Assembly (NCBI GenBank): GCA_947632315.1
Contig: CANROV010000034.1
Span: 1-14,764 of the forward strand
Origin: Candidatus Gastranaerophilales bacterium
GTDB taxonomy: Bacteria; Cyanobacteriota; Vampirovibrionia; Gastranaerophilales; Gastranaerophilaceae
Direction of reading: 5' to 3'
Length of the DNA stretch: 14,764 nucleotides
Part shown: piece after piece, positions 1 through 7,136 of the stretch
Layout: each line of letters starts with the position of its first letter
Numbering within the stretch: position 1 is the first letter of the stretch
Made by a program: the position numbers and the translations under genes
Notes under the pieces: generated by a model
What the model saw: the letters and a program-made list of their open reading frames with translations, nothing else
What the model was told of the DNA's origin: nothing
The model's database searches: none

Positions 1-359
1 AAGTATTAGACCCGCTTATAATCGGTGAAGAACACTATAATGCAGCACGTAAAGTGCTTGAGATACTTCAAAAGTACCAGGAACTTCAAGATATTATCGC
101 TATTTTGGGTATGGATGAATTATCGGAAGAAGATAAAGAAACTGTTAACAGAGCAAGAAAAATTCAAAAATTCTTGTCACAGCCTTTCTATGTAGCGGAA
201 CAATTTTCCGGAATCCCCGGAAAATATGTAAAACTTGAAGATACAATTGCGGGATTTAAAGGTATTGTTAACGGAGAGTATGATGATATTCCCGAACAAG
301 CCTTTTACATGGCGGGTACAATCGATGATGTACTTAAAAATGCTGAAAAAGTTAAATAG
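1..359 (+). CDS. atpD: F-type ATP synthase subunit beta, C-terminal part (5' truncated by window edge)
   Basis: This is the end of the catalytic beta subunit of the F1F0 ATP synthase. The reading frame is open from base 3 and ends with TAG at 357-359, so about 118 C-terminal residues are visible. They match the family very closely: LDPLIIGEEHY at the start, then a YQELQDIIAILG stretch, the DELSEED motif (codons at 114-134) that couples to rotation of the gamma subunit, and the SQPFYVAEQFSG and GEYDDIPEQAFY segments near the end. The nucleotide-binding P-loop lies upstream of the window. atpC follows after 7 bases, the usual beta-epsilon gene order, so the two are surely cotranscribed. Confidence 0.97.
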   Translation, partial: VLDPLIIGEEHYNAARKVLEILQKYQELQDIIAILGMDELSEEDKETVNRARKIQKFLSQPFYVAEQFSGIPGKYVKLEDTIAGFKGIVNGEYDDIPEQAFYMAGTIDDVLKNAEKVK

Positions 360-366
360 GTAATTT

Positions 367-774
367 ATGACTGAAAAAAAAATCCATTTTAAACTTATAA
401 CACCCGAAAAAGTTGTCTATGAAGATGACGTAGACGCAATATATGCACAAGGCGAGATGGGAAGCTTCGGAATTTTATATAATCATATTCCTTTTATGTC
501 GACACTCGCAGTTGCTACGGCCAAGGTTATTAAGGATAATAATGAAATTAGTTTTTCTGTTATAGGCGGTACTTTTCAATTTAAAAATAATGAAGCGCTT
601 ATACTTACGGAAGCAGCTGAACTCGGAAGTGATATCGATACTGCCAGAGCGCAATTGGCAAAAGAAAGAGCAGAGGCAATATTAAGTTCTGCCGAAACTC
701 AGCGTGATATAAAGCTTGCTAATGCTGCACTTGCCAGAGCTATGGTCAGATTAAAGGCGGCTTCTAAAAAATAA
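367..774 (+). CDS. atpC: F-type ATP synthase subunit epsilon
   Basis: Epsilon subunit of the F1 central stalk, which with gamma couples rotation to catalysis and often inhibits ATP hydrolysis. The 135-residue length is normal for the family. Residues about 1-88 form the N-terminal beta-sandwich, with family-typical FKLITPEKVVYEDDVDAI and GEMGSFGILYNHIPFMS stretches. Residues about 90-133 form the C-terminal two-helix hairpin, Ala/Arg-rich with an ANAALARAMVRL-like end. The ATG lies 7 bases after atpD and has only a weak upstream AGG, as expected for a coupled operon gene. The stop codon (772-774) directly abuts the stop codon of the opposing gene, with no hairpin terminator between them. Confidence 0.97.
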   Translation: MTEKKIHFKLITPEKVVYEDDVDAIYAQGEMGSFGILYNHIPFMSTLAVATAKVIKDNNEISFSVIGGTFQFKNNEALILTEAAELGSDIDTARAQLAKERAEAILSSAETQRDIKLANAALARAMVRLKAASKK

Positions 775-1407
775 TTAAATACTGATGGTAACTCTTGAAC
801 CTTCCGTATGATAATTTCCGCCCGCACATACCATTTCTATTATCTTTAACAGAAATTCTCTCGGTGCATCTATTTGATTTATATAAAATTCTTCTGAACC
901 GGCAGAACGTCTGATTTTTATAATGGCTTTTGCCATCTTATCTGCCGGCACAAATAAAGAAGCTATTTCCATATCAATTAGTTTTTGTTCTGTCTCTTCA
1001 TTAAAACCGTGAATTAATTCAGGGCAAGTTCCTTTTATAGCTATAATTCTTCCTGTAATTAACGGTATGTCTTTTTCTCTCGGAATGGCTTTTGGCTTAT
1101 CCTTCATGTTAGAAGCAAAAGTAATTTTATGCCATAAAATATTTAAATATGCAATATGTCTTTGTTTATCATATTCATAATAAATATTTTCGGATGGAAT
1201 ACCTCTTGTTGCAAAGGATTTTTTAAGATATTCAACCGTATATGCCATGTTTTCAATCATTTTATCAAATAAAAATGAGGTATTAGCATTAGATTGTTGA
1301 TATTCAAGAAATTGTCTGTACATATGCCCTGACACAAGCCCCATTCTTTCTTGAATAATAGCTGTTTTTCTTGCTGTTGTTTCTAAATCGTTAAAATTTC
1401 CGCTCAA
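775..1407 (-). CDS. Conserved-looking soluble protein of unknown function
   Basis: A 210-residue protein I do not recognise. It has no signal peptide or membrane helix and reads as a mixed alpha/beta cytosolic protein. The N-terminal half is helical, while the C-terminal half has alternating short strands (IPLITGRIIAIKG, KAIIKIRRS) and ends in a Gly-containing VTISI strand. The start is TTG at 1407-1405: an in-frame TGA lies 24 bases upstream with no ATG between, and AAGG sits 5 bases before the TTG. The gene converges on atpC with directly abutting stop codons. Base composition resembles its neighbours, so there is no sign of recent transfer. That it is a real gene is fairly sure; its function is not known. 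Confidence 0.8.
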   Translation of the reverse strand: MSGNFNDLETTARKTAIIQERMGLVSGHMYRQFLEYQQSNANTSFLFDKMIENMAYTVEYLKKSFATRGIPSENIYYEYDKQRHIAYLNILWHKITFASNMKDKPKAIPREKDIPLITGRIIAIKGTCPELIHGFNEETEQKLIDMEIASLFVPADKMAKAIIKIRRSAGSEEFYINQIDAPREFLLKIIEMVCAGGNYHTEGSRVTISI

Positions 1408-1497
1408 AAATACCTTCGCTTTCTTATATCATTTTAATAAAAAAATAATACATATTAAAAGTATTTTAAACTTTTTATTACAAAAACATATACTTAA

Positions 1498-1526
1498 TTT
1501 ACATTATTTCTTAAAACAAATATTAT
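1498..1526 (+). promoter_or_regulatory. Predicted promoter of the formyltransferase-family gene
   Basis: A -35 box TTTACA (1498-1503) and a -10 box TATTAT (1521-1526) are separated by 17 bases. Each has one or two mismatches to the sigma-70 consensus. The ATG of the next gene is at 1533, exactly where transcription should begin, so the mRNA would be leaderless or nearly so. This fits the lack of a Shine-Dalgarno sequence. In AT-rich DNA such boxes also arise by chance. Confidence 0.4.
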
Positions 1527-1532
1527 AAAAGT

Positions 1533-2483
1533 ATGAGAATATTTATTATAGGTTATGGAGAAATGTTTCATTCGCTTATATTAGGGGCATTAGATGCTTC
1601 TTGTCAAATTGCGGGTGTCTTTCGCTCTGATAACCTTAAAAAATCAGCATTTAAAAGAATGTTAAATGATATATTCCTGCCGTCAAACGATTATAATTTT
1701 GTAAAATCCTTAAATTTAAAAGAAATATATGCACCTTCCGTTAATAGTGAAAAATTTAAAAAAGAACTGAAAAAGCTTAATCCTGATGTTATTTTGGTTG
1801 GGTCTTGGAGTGAAAAAATAAAAGCAGATGTTATTAATATTCCAAAAATAGCCTGCATAAATGTTCATCCTTCACTGCTTCCGAAACATAGAGGCCCTAA
1901 CCCGTATTATCAGACTATTTTATCAGGTGAAAAAACTACGGGTATTACATTTCATTTAATGGACTTAAATTATGATACGGGTGAAATTCTTCATCAGGCT
2001 GAAACTGATATATTAGACACCGATACAGGTTTAAGCTTAAAGTTAAGGTGCTGTGATTTGGCAAGAAAAGAACTTAAAATTCTTCTGGAAAATCTTTTGG
2101 AAAAAATTGAAAAAGCACAGGTTCAAAATGAAAAAGAAGCTTCTTATCAGCCTCAAATTAATATTAGAGAATCAATTTTGGATTTTAATAATGAAACATC
2201 TGACGAAATATCAAGAAGAATAAGAGCGCTCAGTCCTTGGCTTAAATGTCATATTGCTTATAATGATGAATTTTTTGAATTTAAAGAATATATAATAAAA
2301 TCTGAAATTACTCACAATCAGCCTTCTTGTATTGTGGATAAAAAATCGGATTCGATTTCAATAGTCGCAAAAGATTTGAAAGTTATGGAATTTAAAGGTT
2401 TAAAGTTAAAACGCCCTTTTTGCTCCTTTTTTACCAAGTTTTATATAAAAAATTTTGTTAAAATAAATTCTAAAGTTCATTAA
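1533..2483 (+). CDS. Formyltransferase family protein (methionyl-tRNA formyltransferase-like)
   Basis: A 316-residue member of the 10-formyltetrahydrofolate-dependent formyltransferase family. Residues 1-180 form the Rossmann-like catalytic domain, opening with MRIFIIGYGE. They carry the catalytic triad Asn110 and His112 (in NVHPSLLPKHRG) and Asp148 (in YDTGEIL). Residues about 205-310 look like an Fmt C-terminal domain (IRALSPWLKC stretch). True Fmt proteins normally read SLLPxxRGAAPI after the Asn-x-His, whereas this one reads HRGPNPYYQ. It may therefore be a paralogue that formylates another amine, such as a nucleotide sugar, rather than the initiator Met-tRNA. The ATG at 1533 is the only start that gives the family's N-terminal strand; an in-frame TAA lies 21 bases upstream. 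There is no clear ribosome binding site. Confidence 0.85.
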   Translation: MRIFIIGYGEMFHSLILGALDASCQIAGVFRSDNLKKSAFKRMLNDIFLPSNDYNFVKSLNLKEIYAPSVNSEKFKKELKKLNPDVILVGSWSEKIKADVINIPKIACINVHPSLLPKHRGPNPYYQTILSGEKTTGITFHLMDLNYDTGEILHQAETDILDTDTGLSLKLRCCDLARKELKILLENLLEKIEKAQVQNEKEASYQPQINIRESILDFNNETSDEISRRIRALSPWLKCHIAYNDEFFEFKEYIIKSEITHNQPSCIVDKKSDSISIVAKDLKVMEFKGLKLKRPFCSFFTKFYIKNFVKINSKVH

Positions 2484-2492
2484 TGTTTGATG

Positions 2493-2498
2493 TATAAT
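2493..2498 (+). promoter_or_regulatory. Consensus -10 box before the HD-domain nuclease gene
   Basis: TATAAT matches the -10 consensus perfectly and is preceded by TG. No good -35 box lies at the right distance. Transcription would start near 2505, leaving a 16-base leader containing AAGGAAG ahead of the ATG at 2521. This argues against the in-frame ATG at 2497, which would lie inside the -10 box. Confidence 0.4.
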
Positions 2499-2520
2499 GA
2501 TTACAAAAAAGGAAGAAATT

Positions 2521-3351
2521 ATGTTAGATTTAAATGCTGTTTATGAAGTTGTGACATTTGCTATAGGTGATACAAAAGCCGGTTCTAAAATGGGAAAACT
2601 TCAGGTAAAGAATTTAGATGATTCTTCTCTTTTAAACTGTATTTTGTGGGAAGAAACCCTTAACAGACTTGATTCAAAAATTTTTAGAACTAATAATCAT
2701 ATAAAGATTGTAACCGGAACATATAATGAGAAGTATAATAATTGTCTTGTTTCCGAAATTAAACTAATAAAAGAAGCAAAAACAGGGCTGGATGAAGCTC
2801 AAAGAGATGAATTGTTCAATAAAATAATGGTTTATGTTAATGAAATAAGTGATAAAAAATTGGCTGAATTTGTGTCATCATTATTGTTTGAACATGAAAA
2901 AGAGTTTAAAACGGCACCTGCCGCAAAACTTATGCACCATAACTATATCGGAGGGCTTATCGAGCATACTTATGAATGTCTTGATATATCAAAAAACCTG
3001 CTTGAAAAATGTAATAATAAAATAAATCCCGATAATGTTTATGCAGCTTGCATTCTGCATGATTTCGGAAAAATATTTGAATATGATGTAGATATGGAAA
3101 CAGGTCTTATTGAATATAACGAAGAGTTCAAAAAAGACTGGAGAACGCATTCACAGTGGGGATTTTCAATATGCATGAATAACGGATTTAAAGACATAGC
3201 AAAAATGATAGCAGCCCACCACGGCAGAGCTGAATGGGGTGCTTTGATAGATTTAGATGAAAAAGATGCTGAACCTTACATGTATATTATTCATCATATC
3301 GATGATTTATCCGCTAAATTTGGTAAAATATCAATTACTGATATAGATTAG
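2521..3351 (+). CDS. OB-fold/HD-domain 3'-5' exoribonuclease-like protein (YhaM family)
   Basis: A 276-residue protein with the layout of YhaM-type 3'-5' exoribonucleases, which degrade RNA or single-stranded DNA using metal ions held by an HD domain. Residues about 1-90 form an OB-fold nucleic-acid-binding module (SKMGKLQVKN strand, LWEE). The HD domain follows with the expected metal ligands: His149 in GGLIEHT, His180-Asp181 in ILHDFGK, His233-His234 in AAHHGRAEWG, and Asp261-Asp262 in HHIDDLSAKFG. The start at 2521 is chosen over an in-frame ATG at 2497 because AAGGAAG lies 5-7 bases before 2521, while 2497 overlaps a -10 box and has no ribosome site. It is the first gene of a unit with the secreted protein 12 bases downstream. 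The exact substrate is inferred from family membership only. Confidence 0.87.
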   Translation: MLDLNAVYEVVTFAIGDTKAGSKMGKLQVKNLDDSSLLNCILWEETLNRLDSKIFRTNNHIKIVTGTYNEKYNNCLVSEIKLIKEAKTGLDEAQRDELFNKIMVYVNEISDKKLAEFVSSLLFEHEKEFKTAPAAKLMHHNYIGGLIEHTYECLDISKNLLEKCNNKINPDNVYAACILHDFGKIFEYDVDMETGLIEYNEEFKKDWRTHSQWGFSICMNNGFKDIAKMIAAHHGRAEWGALIDLDEKDAEPYMYIIHHIDDLSAKFGKISITDID

Positions 3352-3363
3352 GGAAGGGAAAAA

Positions 3364-4071
3364 ATGAAAAAAATATTATCAATTTTCATAATTTTTATTA
3401 TGGCTGTTACTTTAGGGTGCGGTCAGATTTTTGCTGAAACTCTTGAAAAAAAGATGAATGCCAATATTAAAACCAAAAGAGTTCCTGCAGGTACCATAAT
3501 AAGTTTAAAATTATTAGACCCTGTAAGCTCTTCAACAATGGCTGTCGGCGATAGGTTTGATATGATGGTTATTAATAATGTTATTGTTAATAATGAAATA
3601 GTAATTCCTCAAGGAAGTGTAATAAGAGGCTCAATAGAAGAGGTTCAATCACCGAAAATGCTTTATAAAGGCGGAATTATACGTTTATATTTTGACCATA
3701 TAGTAAGCTCAACAGGTAAACAGGTTCCTTTTTATGCAGGGATATACAGAAATCCAAACGTAACAATAGACGGTGCATTAAGGTCCAATACAAATTATAT
3801 GACGGCATTTGATAAAACGCTTGATACTACAAAGAATATAGTAGTAAAGCCTACAACTTGGGCTTGGGATAAAGGTGATGAATTATGGAACGGTACACCT
3901 AAATATGTTATGGCTCCTATTACCGCTGTAGTTTGTACACCTGTTGCAGGTATTTATTTTATAGGTGATTCAATAGTTAATATTTTCAAAAAAGGTGAAG
4001 ATATTTCGTTAAACCAAGGTGATACCCTTCAAGTACAATTGATAAAACCTATAGATATGCCGGCATATTAA
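3364..4071 (+). CDS. Secreted protein of unknown function
   Basis: A 235-residue exported protein. Residues 1-24 are a signal peptide: MKK, a hydrophobic core at residues 4-18, and a likely signal peptidase I site after IFA (Ala24). Cys19 lies in a TLGC context that only poorly fits a lipobox, so lipidation is possible but less likely. Residues about 36-125 look like a beta-rich domain (VPAGTIISLKLLD, VIPQGSVIRGSIEEV). A hydrophobic stretch at about 182-206 (APITAVVCTPVAGIYFIG) may associate with a membrane, and the C-terminus returns to strands. I recognise no named family. A strong GGGAAGGG ribosome site lies 5-12 bases before the ATG. It sits between the HD-domain nuclease gene (12 bases) and the pncC-like gene (1 base), so the three are probably one operon. 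Confidence 0.85.
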   Translation: MKKILSIFIIFIMAVTLGCGQIFAETLEKKMNANIKTKRVPAGTIISLKLLDPVSSSTMAVGDRFDMMVINNVIVNNEIVIPQGSVIRGSIEEVQSPKMLYKGGIIRLYFDHIVSSTGKQVPFYAGIYRNPNVTIDGALRSNTNYMTAFDKTLDTTKNIVVKPTTWAWDKGDELWNGTPKYVMAPITAVVCTPVAGIYFIGDSIVNIFKKGEDISLNQGDTLQVQLIKPIDMPAY

Positions 4072-4072
4072 T

Positions 4073-4621
4073 ATGGTTTTAAAGCAAATAATAGTAAATA
4101 GTTTATTTTTAATCAAAAATCTTGGTACTATCGTAGTGCAATCACGAGAGAAAAAAATTGCGAAACTGTTAATAAGAAATGCATTAAAACTTTCTGTAGC
4201 GGAATCTTGTACGGGCGGGCTTATCAGTTCAAGATTAACGGATATATCAGGTTCAAGTGCGTATACATTTCAAAATTTTGTTACTTATGCAAATAGTGCC
4301 AAAGTTCAATTATTGGATGTGAATAAGGATGATATAGAAAATTACGGAGTAGTAAGCAGTGAAGTTGCTCTGGATATGGCACAAGGACTTTTAAAAAGAT
4401 ATAATTGCGATATAGCACTTTCAACTACGGGGATAGCCGGGCCGTTAGGTGCAACAGAAACAAAAAAGGTGGGGCTTATATATATGGCTGCTGCTAATGA
4501 GAAATTTGCAAAAGTATTGAAATTTGAGGCAAACTCTTTATTATACAGGCGAATTATGAAATATGCTTTTTCAAATAAAGCTTTGGATTTTTTAATAGAA
4601 TTTTTAGAAGAAAATTATTAA
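4073..4621 (+). CDS. pncC: CinA C-terminal domain protein, nicotinamide-nucleotide amidase (PncC)
   Basis: A 182-residue stand-alone CinA C-terminal domain. Known PncC enzymes deamidate nicotinamide mononucleotide to nicotinate mononucleotide in NAD recycling. The family motifs are present: AESCTGG at residues 43-49 with the conserved Ser, FVTYANSAK at 69-77 with the conserved Tyr and Lys, GVVSSEVA near 92-99, and STTGIAGP at 117-124. The GG(S/T)xxKPVG stretch is changed to LGATETKKVG. The N-terminal MoCF-like domain of full CinA is absent, which is common. The ATG follows the previous stop codon by one base and has no ribosome site, so translation is probably coupled. The first 25 residues are less family-like, but no better start was found; a GTG at codon 22 has no ribosome site either. 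Confidence 0.9.
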   Translation: MVLKQIIVNSLFLIKNLGTIVVQSREKKIAKLLIRNALKLSVAESCTGGLISSRLTDISGSSAYTFQNFVTYANSAKVQLLDVNKDDIENYGVVSSEVALDMAQGLLKRYNCDIALSTTGIAGPLGATETKKVGLIYMAAANEKFAKVLKFEANSLLYRRIMKYAFSNKALDFLIEFLEENY

Positions 4622-4635
4622 TTTGACTGTTTATT

Positions 4636-4654
4636 AATAGTTGAAATAACTATT
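4636..4654. repeat. Small inverted repeat between pncC and lepB
   Basis: A perfect 7-base inverted repeat, AATAGTT and AACTATT, around a 5-base loop. It is too AT-rich and lacks a following T run, so it is not a convincing terminator. It just overlaps the predicted -35 box of lepB and could be an operator, or chance in AT-rich DNA. Confidence 0.3.
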
Positions 4655-4681
4655 GAAAAATAAAATAATTTATTTGATAAT
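4653..4681 (+). promoter_or_regulatory. Predicted lepB promoter
   Basis: A -35 box TTGAAA (4653-4658) and a -10 box GATAAT (4676-4681) are separated by 17 bases. Transcription would begin near 4688, giving a short leader that carries AGGAG (4698-4702) before the ATG at 4708. Confidence 0.4.
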
Positions 4682-4707
4682 TGTTAAGTATCATCCGAGG
4701 AGAAATT

Positions 4708-5526
4708 ATGAAAAAATTTTTAGGCGAAATGACTTTTGAAGAATTTAAAGATGCCTTAAAAATTATATTAGCAAAAGATGAATCTGAAGGGGAAGAAAGA
4801 AAGTGGTATTCTTTTATTGTTGATTTCAAAGATTCAATTTTAGATTTTTTTAAAGCTTTAATTAATTTTGAATATTCATTTTTTAACTTTTTCAAATCGA
4901 TAAAAACCTTAACCAAAGAGGAATTTGTTGAAAAAGGGAAAAAATTCAAAGCAGGTTTTATGGAGCTAATTGATACCGTAGTATTTGTAATTATTGCCGT
5001 AATAATAATAAGGTATTTTATTGGTGAAATAAGGTGGATACCGTCAGGTTCAATGAAACCGACATTAATTGAAGGTGATAGAGTATTTGTTGAAAGGATG
5101 TCAAGATTTTCCAAATCTCCAAAAAGAGGTGATATAATGGTATTTTATCCACCTTCAACTGTTTTAAGTAATAATCCTATTGCTTTGTTTAAAAGATTAA
5201 CAGGATTTTTCTGTGATGATATAGCATTTATAAAGCGTGTTATAGGTGAACCGGGTGATAAATTTGAGATAGTAAATAATTCTGATGGTTCATTTACGGT
5301 ATTAATAAATGATGTTCCTCTGGAAGAAACTTATATAAAAGATTCTAAGGAATATCCCGTATGTGACGGCACGATATTATGCGGGCCTATGGTGCTTGGA
5401 AAAGATGAATATTTTATGATGGGTGATAATAGAGGTCATTCATCTGATTCCAGATATTGGGGTGTGCTTAAAAAAGACAGATTTATAGGCAGAGCTGTTT
5501 TATTAATGCGTTTAGGAAAGATATAA
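4708..5526 (+). CDS. lepB: Signal peptidase I with a long cytoplasmic N-terminal extension
   Basis: A 272-residue type I signal peptidase, which removes signal peptides from exported proteins at the outer face of the inner membrane. One membrane helix lies at about residues 89-104. The catalytic Ser115 follows in PSGSMKPTL and the general base Lys176 in FIKRVIGEPGD. The conserved GDNRGHSSDSRYWG box is at 239-252. About 85 residues precede the membrane helix, rich in Phe, Lys and Glu and predicted helical; most family members have only a few residues there. The start at 4708 is chosen because AGGAG lies 5 bases upstream; an in-frame TTG at 4681 has no ribosome site. The 3' end overlaps the opposing gene by 15 bases. 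Confidence 0.95.
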   Translation: MKKFLGEMTFEEFKDALKIILAKDESEGEERKWYSFIVDFKDSILDFFKALINFEYSFFNFFKSIKTLTKEEFVEKGKKFKAGFMELIDTVVFVIIAVIIIRYFIGEIRWIPSGSMKPTLIEGDRVFVERMSRFSKSPKRGDIMVFYPPSTVLSNNPIALFKRLTGFFCDDIAFIKRVIGEPGDKFEIVNNSDGSFTVLINDVPLEETYIKDSKEYPVCDGTILCGPMVLGKDEYFMMGDNRGHSSDSRYWGVLKKDRFIGRAVLLMRLGKI

Positions 5527-6405
5527 GTTATTTGCAAGGGTTATTATTGCTGATTTATATGTATTCTCAGGAATAAATGATATTGAATTGATAGCATTAT
5601 TTGTGAACTTTTTGATAGTTAATAATGTTTGTTCAATAACTTCAGGGTGATTTTTTAATTCTTTTATAATATCTTCTTTGGTTTGAGGGATAGGAATTTT
5701 TTGAGCAAGATAAATAACGGGAAGAGTATATATTCCGTTATAAATATCACTAAAGCAAGGTTTTGAGGTATCCGTCTTAAGAATATTTATTAAATCATCT
5801 TTAATTTGAAATGCTATGCCAAAGTTAGAGGCAAAATTAATAATTTCTTTTGAATTGTTAATATTTTTTAATTTACAAAGGGAATAAAGAGAAGCTATAA
5901 AAAGTTCAGCAGTTTTATCTTTTGACTTATTTAAGTATTTATCATAATCAGGAATTTGATTAATGGTAAAATATTGATTTATTTCGCCTTTACACATGTT
6001 AAACAGTGAATTTGAAAATATATTAATAATTTCAGGGTTGTTGCACTGTGCAAGCTTTTTCATAGCAATAGAAAGTATTAAATCACCCGATAAAACACTT
6101 AAATTATTTCCTAATTTTTTATTCAAAGATAAATTTCCTCTTCTAAAATCAGAGTTATCAATAATATCATCATGAATTAAAGTAGCATTATGCAGGAGTT
6201 CAACAGCGCAGGCAAGATTGTATATTTCTAAAGAACAATCTAAATTTAATGCTTTAGTTAATAAAAAAATTAAAGAAGCTCTTATTTTTTTTGACTTGGA
6301 TAAAACAAAATTTTTAATATCTAAAGAAACAGATAGATTTTCTATAGAAAGTTCACTATTAAGAATTTCATCTAACTTATTTAATTCATTATTAATTATG
6401 TCCAA
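5512..6405 (-). CDS. Trans-polyprenyl diphosphate synthase family protein
   Basis: A 297-residue all-helical isoprenyl diphosphate synthase. Enzymes of this family extend allylic diphosphates with isopentenyl diphosphate to make carriers such as the quinone side chain. The first Asp-rich motif is intact at residues 79-83 (HDDIIDNSDFRRG, giving DDxxD). GNNLSVLSGDLIL (about 99-111) and KTAELFIAS are also typical. The second Asp-rich motif is incomplete: QIKDDLIN at 200-207 has Asn where the last Asp is usual. GIYTLPVIY near 224 resembles HepT-type proteins. The start is TTG (6405-6403), with AAAGGA 8 bases upstream and an in-frame stop codon shortly before it. Chain length of the product cannot be read from sequence. 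It converges on lepB with a 15-base overlap. Confidence 0.92.
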   Translation of the reverse strand: MDIINNELNKLDEILNSELSIENLSVSLDIKNFVLSKSKKIRASLIFLLTKALNLDCSLEIYNLACAVELLHNATLIHDDIIDNSDFRRGNLSLNKKLGNNLSVLSGDLILSIAMKKLAQCNNPEIINIFSNSLFNMCKGEINQYFTINQIPDYDKYLNKSKDKTAELFIASLYSLCKLKNINNSKEIINFASNFGIAFQIKDDLINILKTDTSKPCFSDIYNGIYTLPVIYLAQKIPIPQTKEDIIKELKNHPEVIEQTLLTIKKFTNNAINSISFIPENTYKSAIITLANNLYLS

Positions 6406-6489
6406 AATATAAATCCTTTATATTCCTATATAATAATATAACAAATTATTTTTTGTTTGATTTTTTAATAAAAAAACAGGTATAAGAGA

Positions 6490-6879
6490 ATGAATATAAT
6501 ACATAACTATAGCCAAGAATATAATAAATCTGAAAAAGGGGAATTAAATCAGTCTAAAGAACAGATAAAAAATACTCAGACGAATAATCCGGCAGTAAAG
6601 AACAGTAATATTAAACCTGATATATTGGATATATTCAGTAAAAAAGTAATTAATCCCAAAGATGTAAATGACATGGTAACGGTGCCGAGAGCAATTTTTA
6701 AAGGCTATTTATATTTTACGACGGGTACTGCATTAAATGCTGTATCAGGCATATTAAAAAAGGGTAATTTATCTAAAGGACTTACAATTTTAGGCAGTGT
6801 TTTATCAGTAATAGGTACATTTAACTTTGTAAAACCATTTATATATAAAAATGATGATTTGACTAAATCGAAAAAATAA
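6490..6879 (+). CDS. Small membrane protein of unknown function
   Basis: A 129-residue protein I do not recognise. Residues 1-60 are hydrophilic and rich in Asn, Lys and Gln. Two hydrophobic segments follow, about residues 69-88 (IFKGYLYFTTGTALNAVSGI) and 97-117, joined by a short KKGNLSKG turn. This suggests a membrane hairpin with the long N-terminus on one side. The ATG has only a weak AGAG-like ribosome site 2 bases upstream or AGG further away. It is divergent from the polyprenyl synthase gene across 84 AT-rich bases and 45 bases upstream of the next small membrane-protein gene, with which it may be cotranscribed. Coding is supported by length and composition only. Confidence 0.68.
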   Translation: MNIIHNYSQEYNKSEKGELNQSKEQIKNTQTNNPAVKNSNIKPDILDIFSKKVINPKDVNDMVTVPRAIFKGYLYFTTGTALNAVSGILKKGNLSKGLTILGSVLSVIGTFNFVKPFIYKNDDLTKSKK

Positions 6880-6924
6880 ATTATTTTATTATGTGATAAT
6901 CAAATAAAAAAAGGAGTAAAAAAA

Positions 6925-7122
6925 ATGGGTAAAGTTTTTGGCTGGATAGTTGTAATTGTTCTAATAATAGTAGCATGTAAAGCAGGATGGGTTAATTCGG
7001 TAATAAATTATTTTGATTCAAGTTATACAAAAGCGAAACAAGAAAGAGTAATAGAAGAATCAGACGGAAGTGTAACAACAGTAAGGTATAGAAATATATT
7101 TGATATATTAACGGGGAAATAG
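6925..7122 (+). CDS. Small single-pass membrane protein of unknown function
   Basis: A 65-residue protein. It begins with a hydrophobic helix at about residues 4-18 (VFGWIVVIVLIIVAC), followed by a charged tail with an EESDGSVTTVRYRN stretch. The helix may be an uncleaved anchor or a signal sequence; a lipobox-type cysteine is not convincing. A good AAGGAG ribosome site (6910-6915) stands 9 bases before the ATG, which strongly supports translation despite the short length. No family is recognised. It precedes the tRNA-Gly gene, which has its own promoter. Confidence 0.75.
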   Translation: MGKVFGWIVVIVLIIVACKAGWVNSVINYFDSSYTKAKQERVIEESDGSVTTVRYRNIFDILTGK

Positions 7123-7136
7123 TTTAATAAAACCAC

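Noticed and set aside
2497..2520. Upstream ATG adding eight residues to the HD-domain nuclease
   Set aside because: It overlaps a perfect TATAAT box and lacks a ribosome site, while the ATG at 2521 has AAGGAAG just upstream.
3402..3423. Possible lipoprotein signal (TLGC) in the secreted protein
   Set aside because: The -3 position is Thr rather than Leu-like, and a better signal peptidase I site (IFA) lies five residues later.
4650..5114. Open frame of 154 codons on the minus strand inside lepB
   Set aside because: It lies antisense to a signal peptidase gene with intact motifs, is Ser/Ile/Asn-rich as expected of reversed AT-rich codons, and has no ribosome site.
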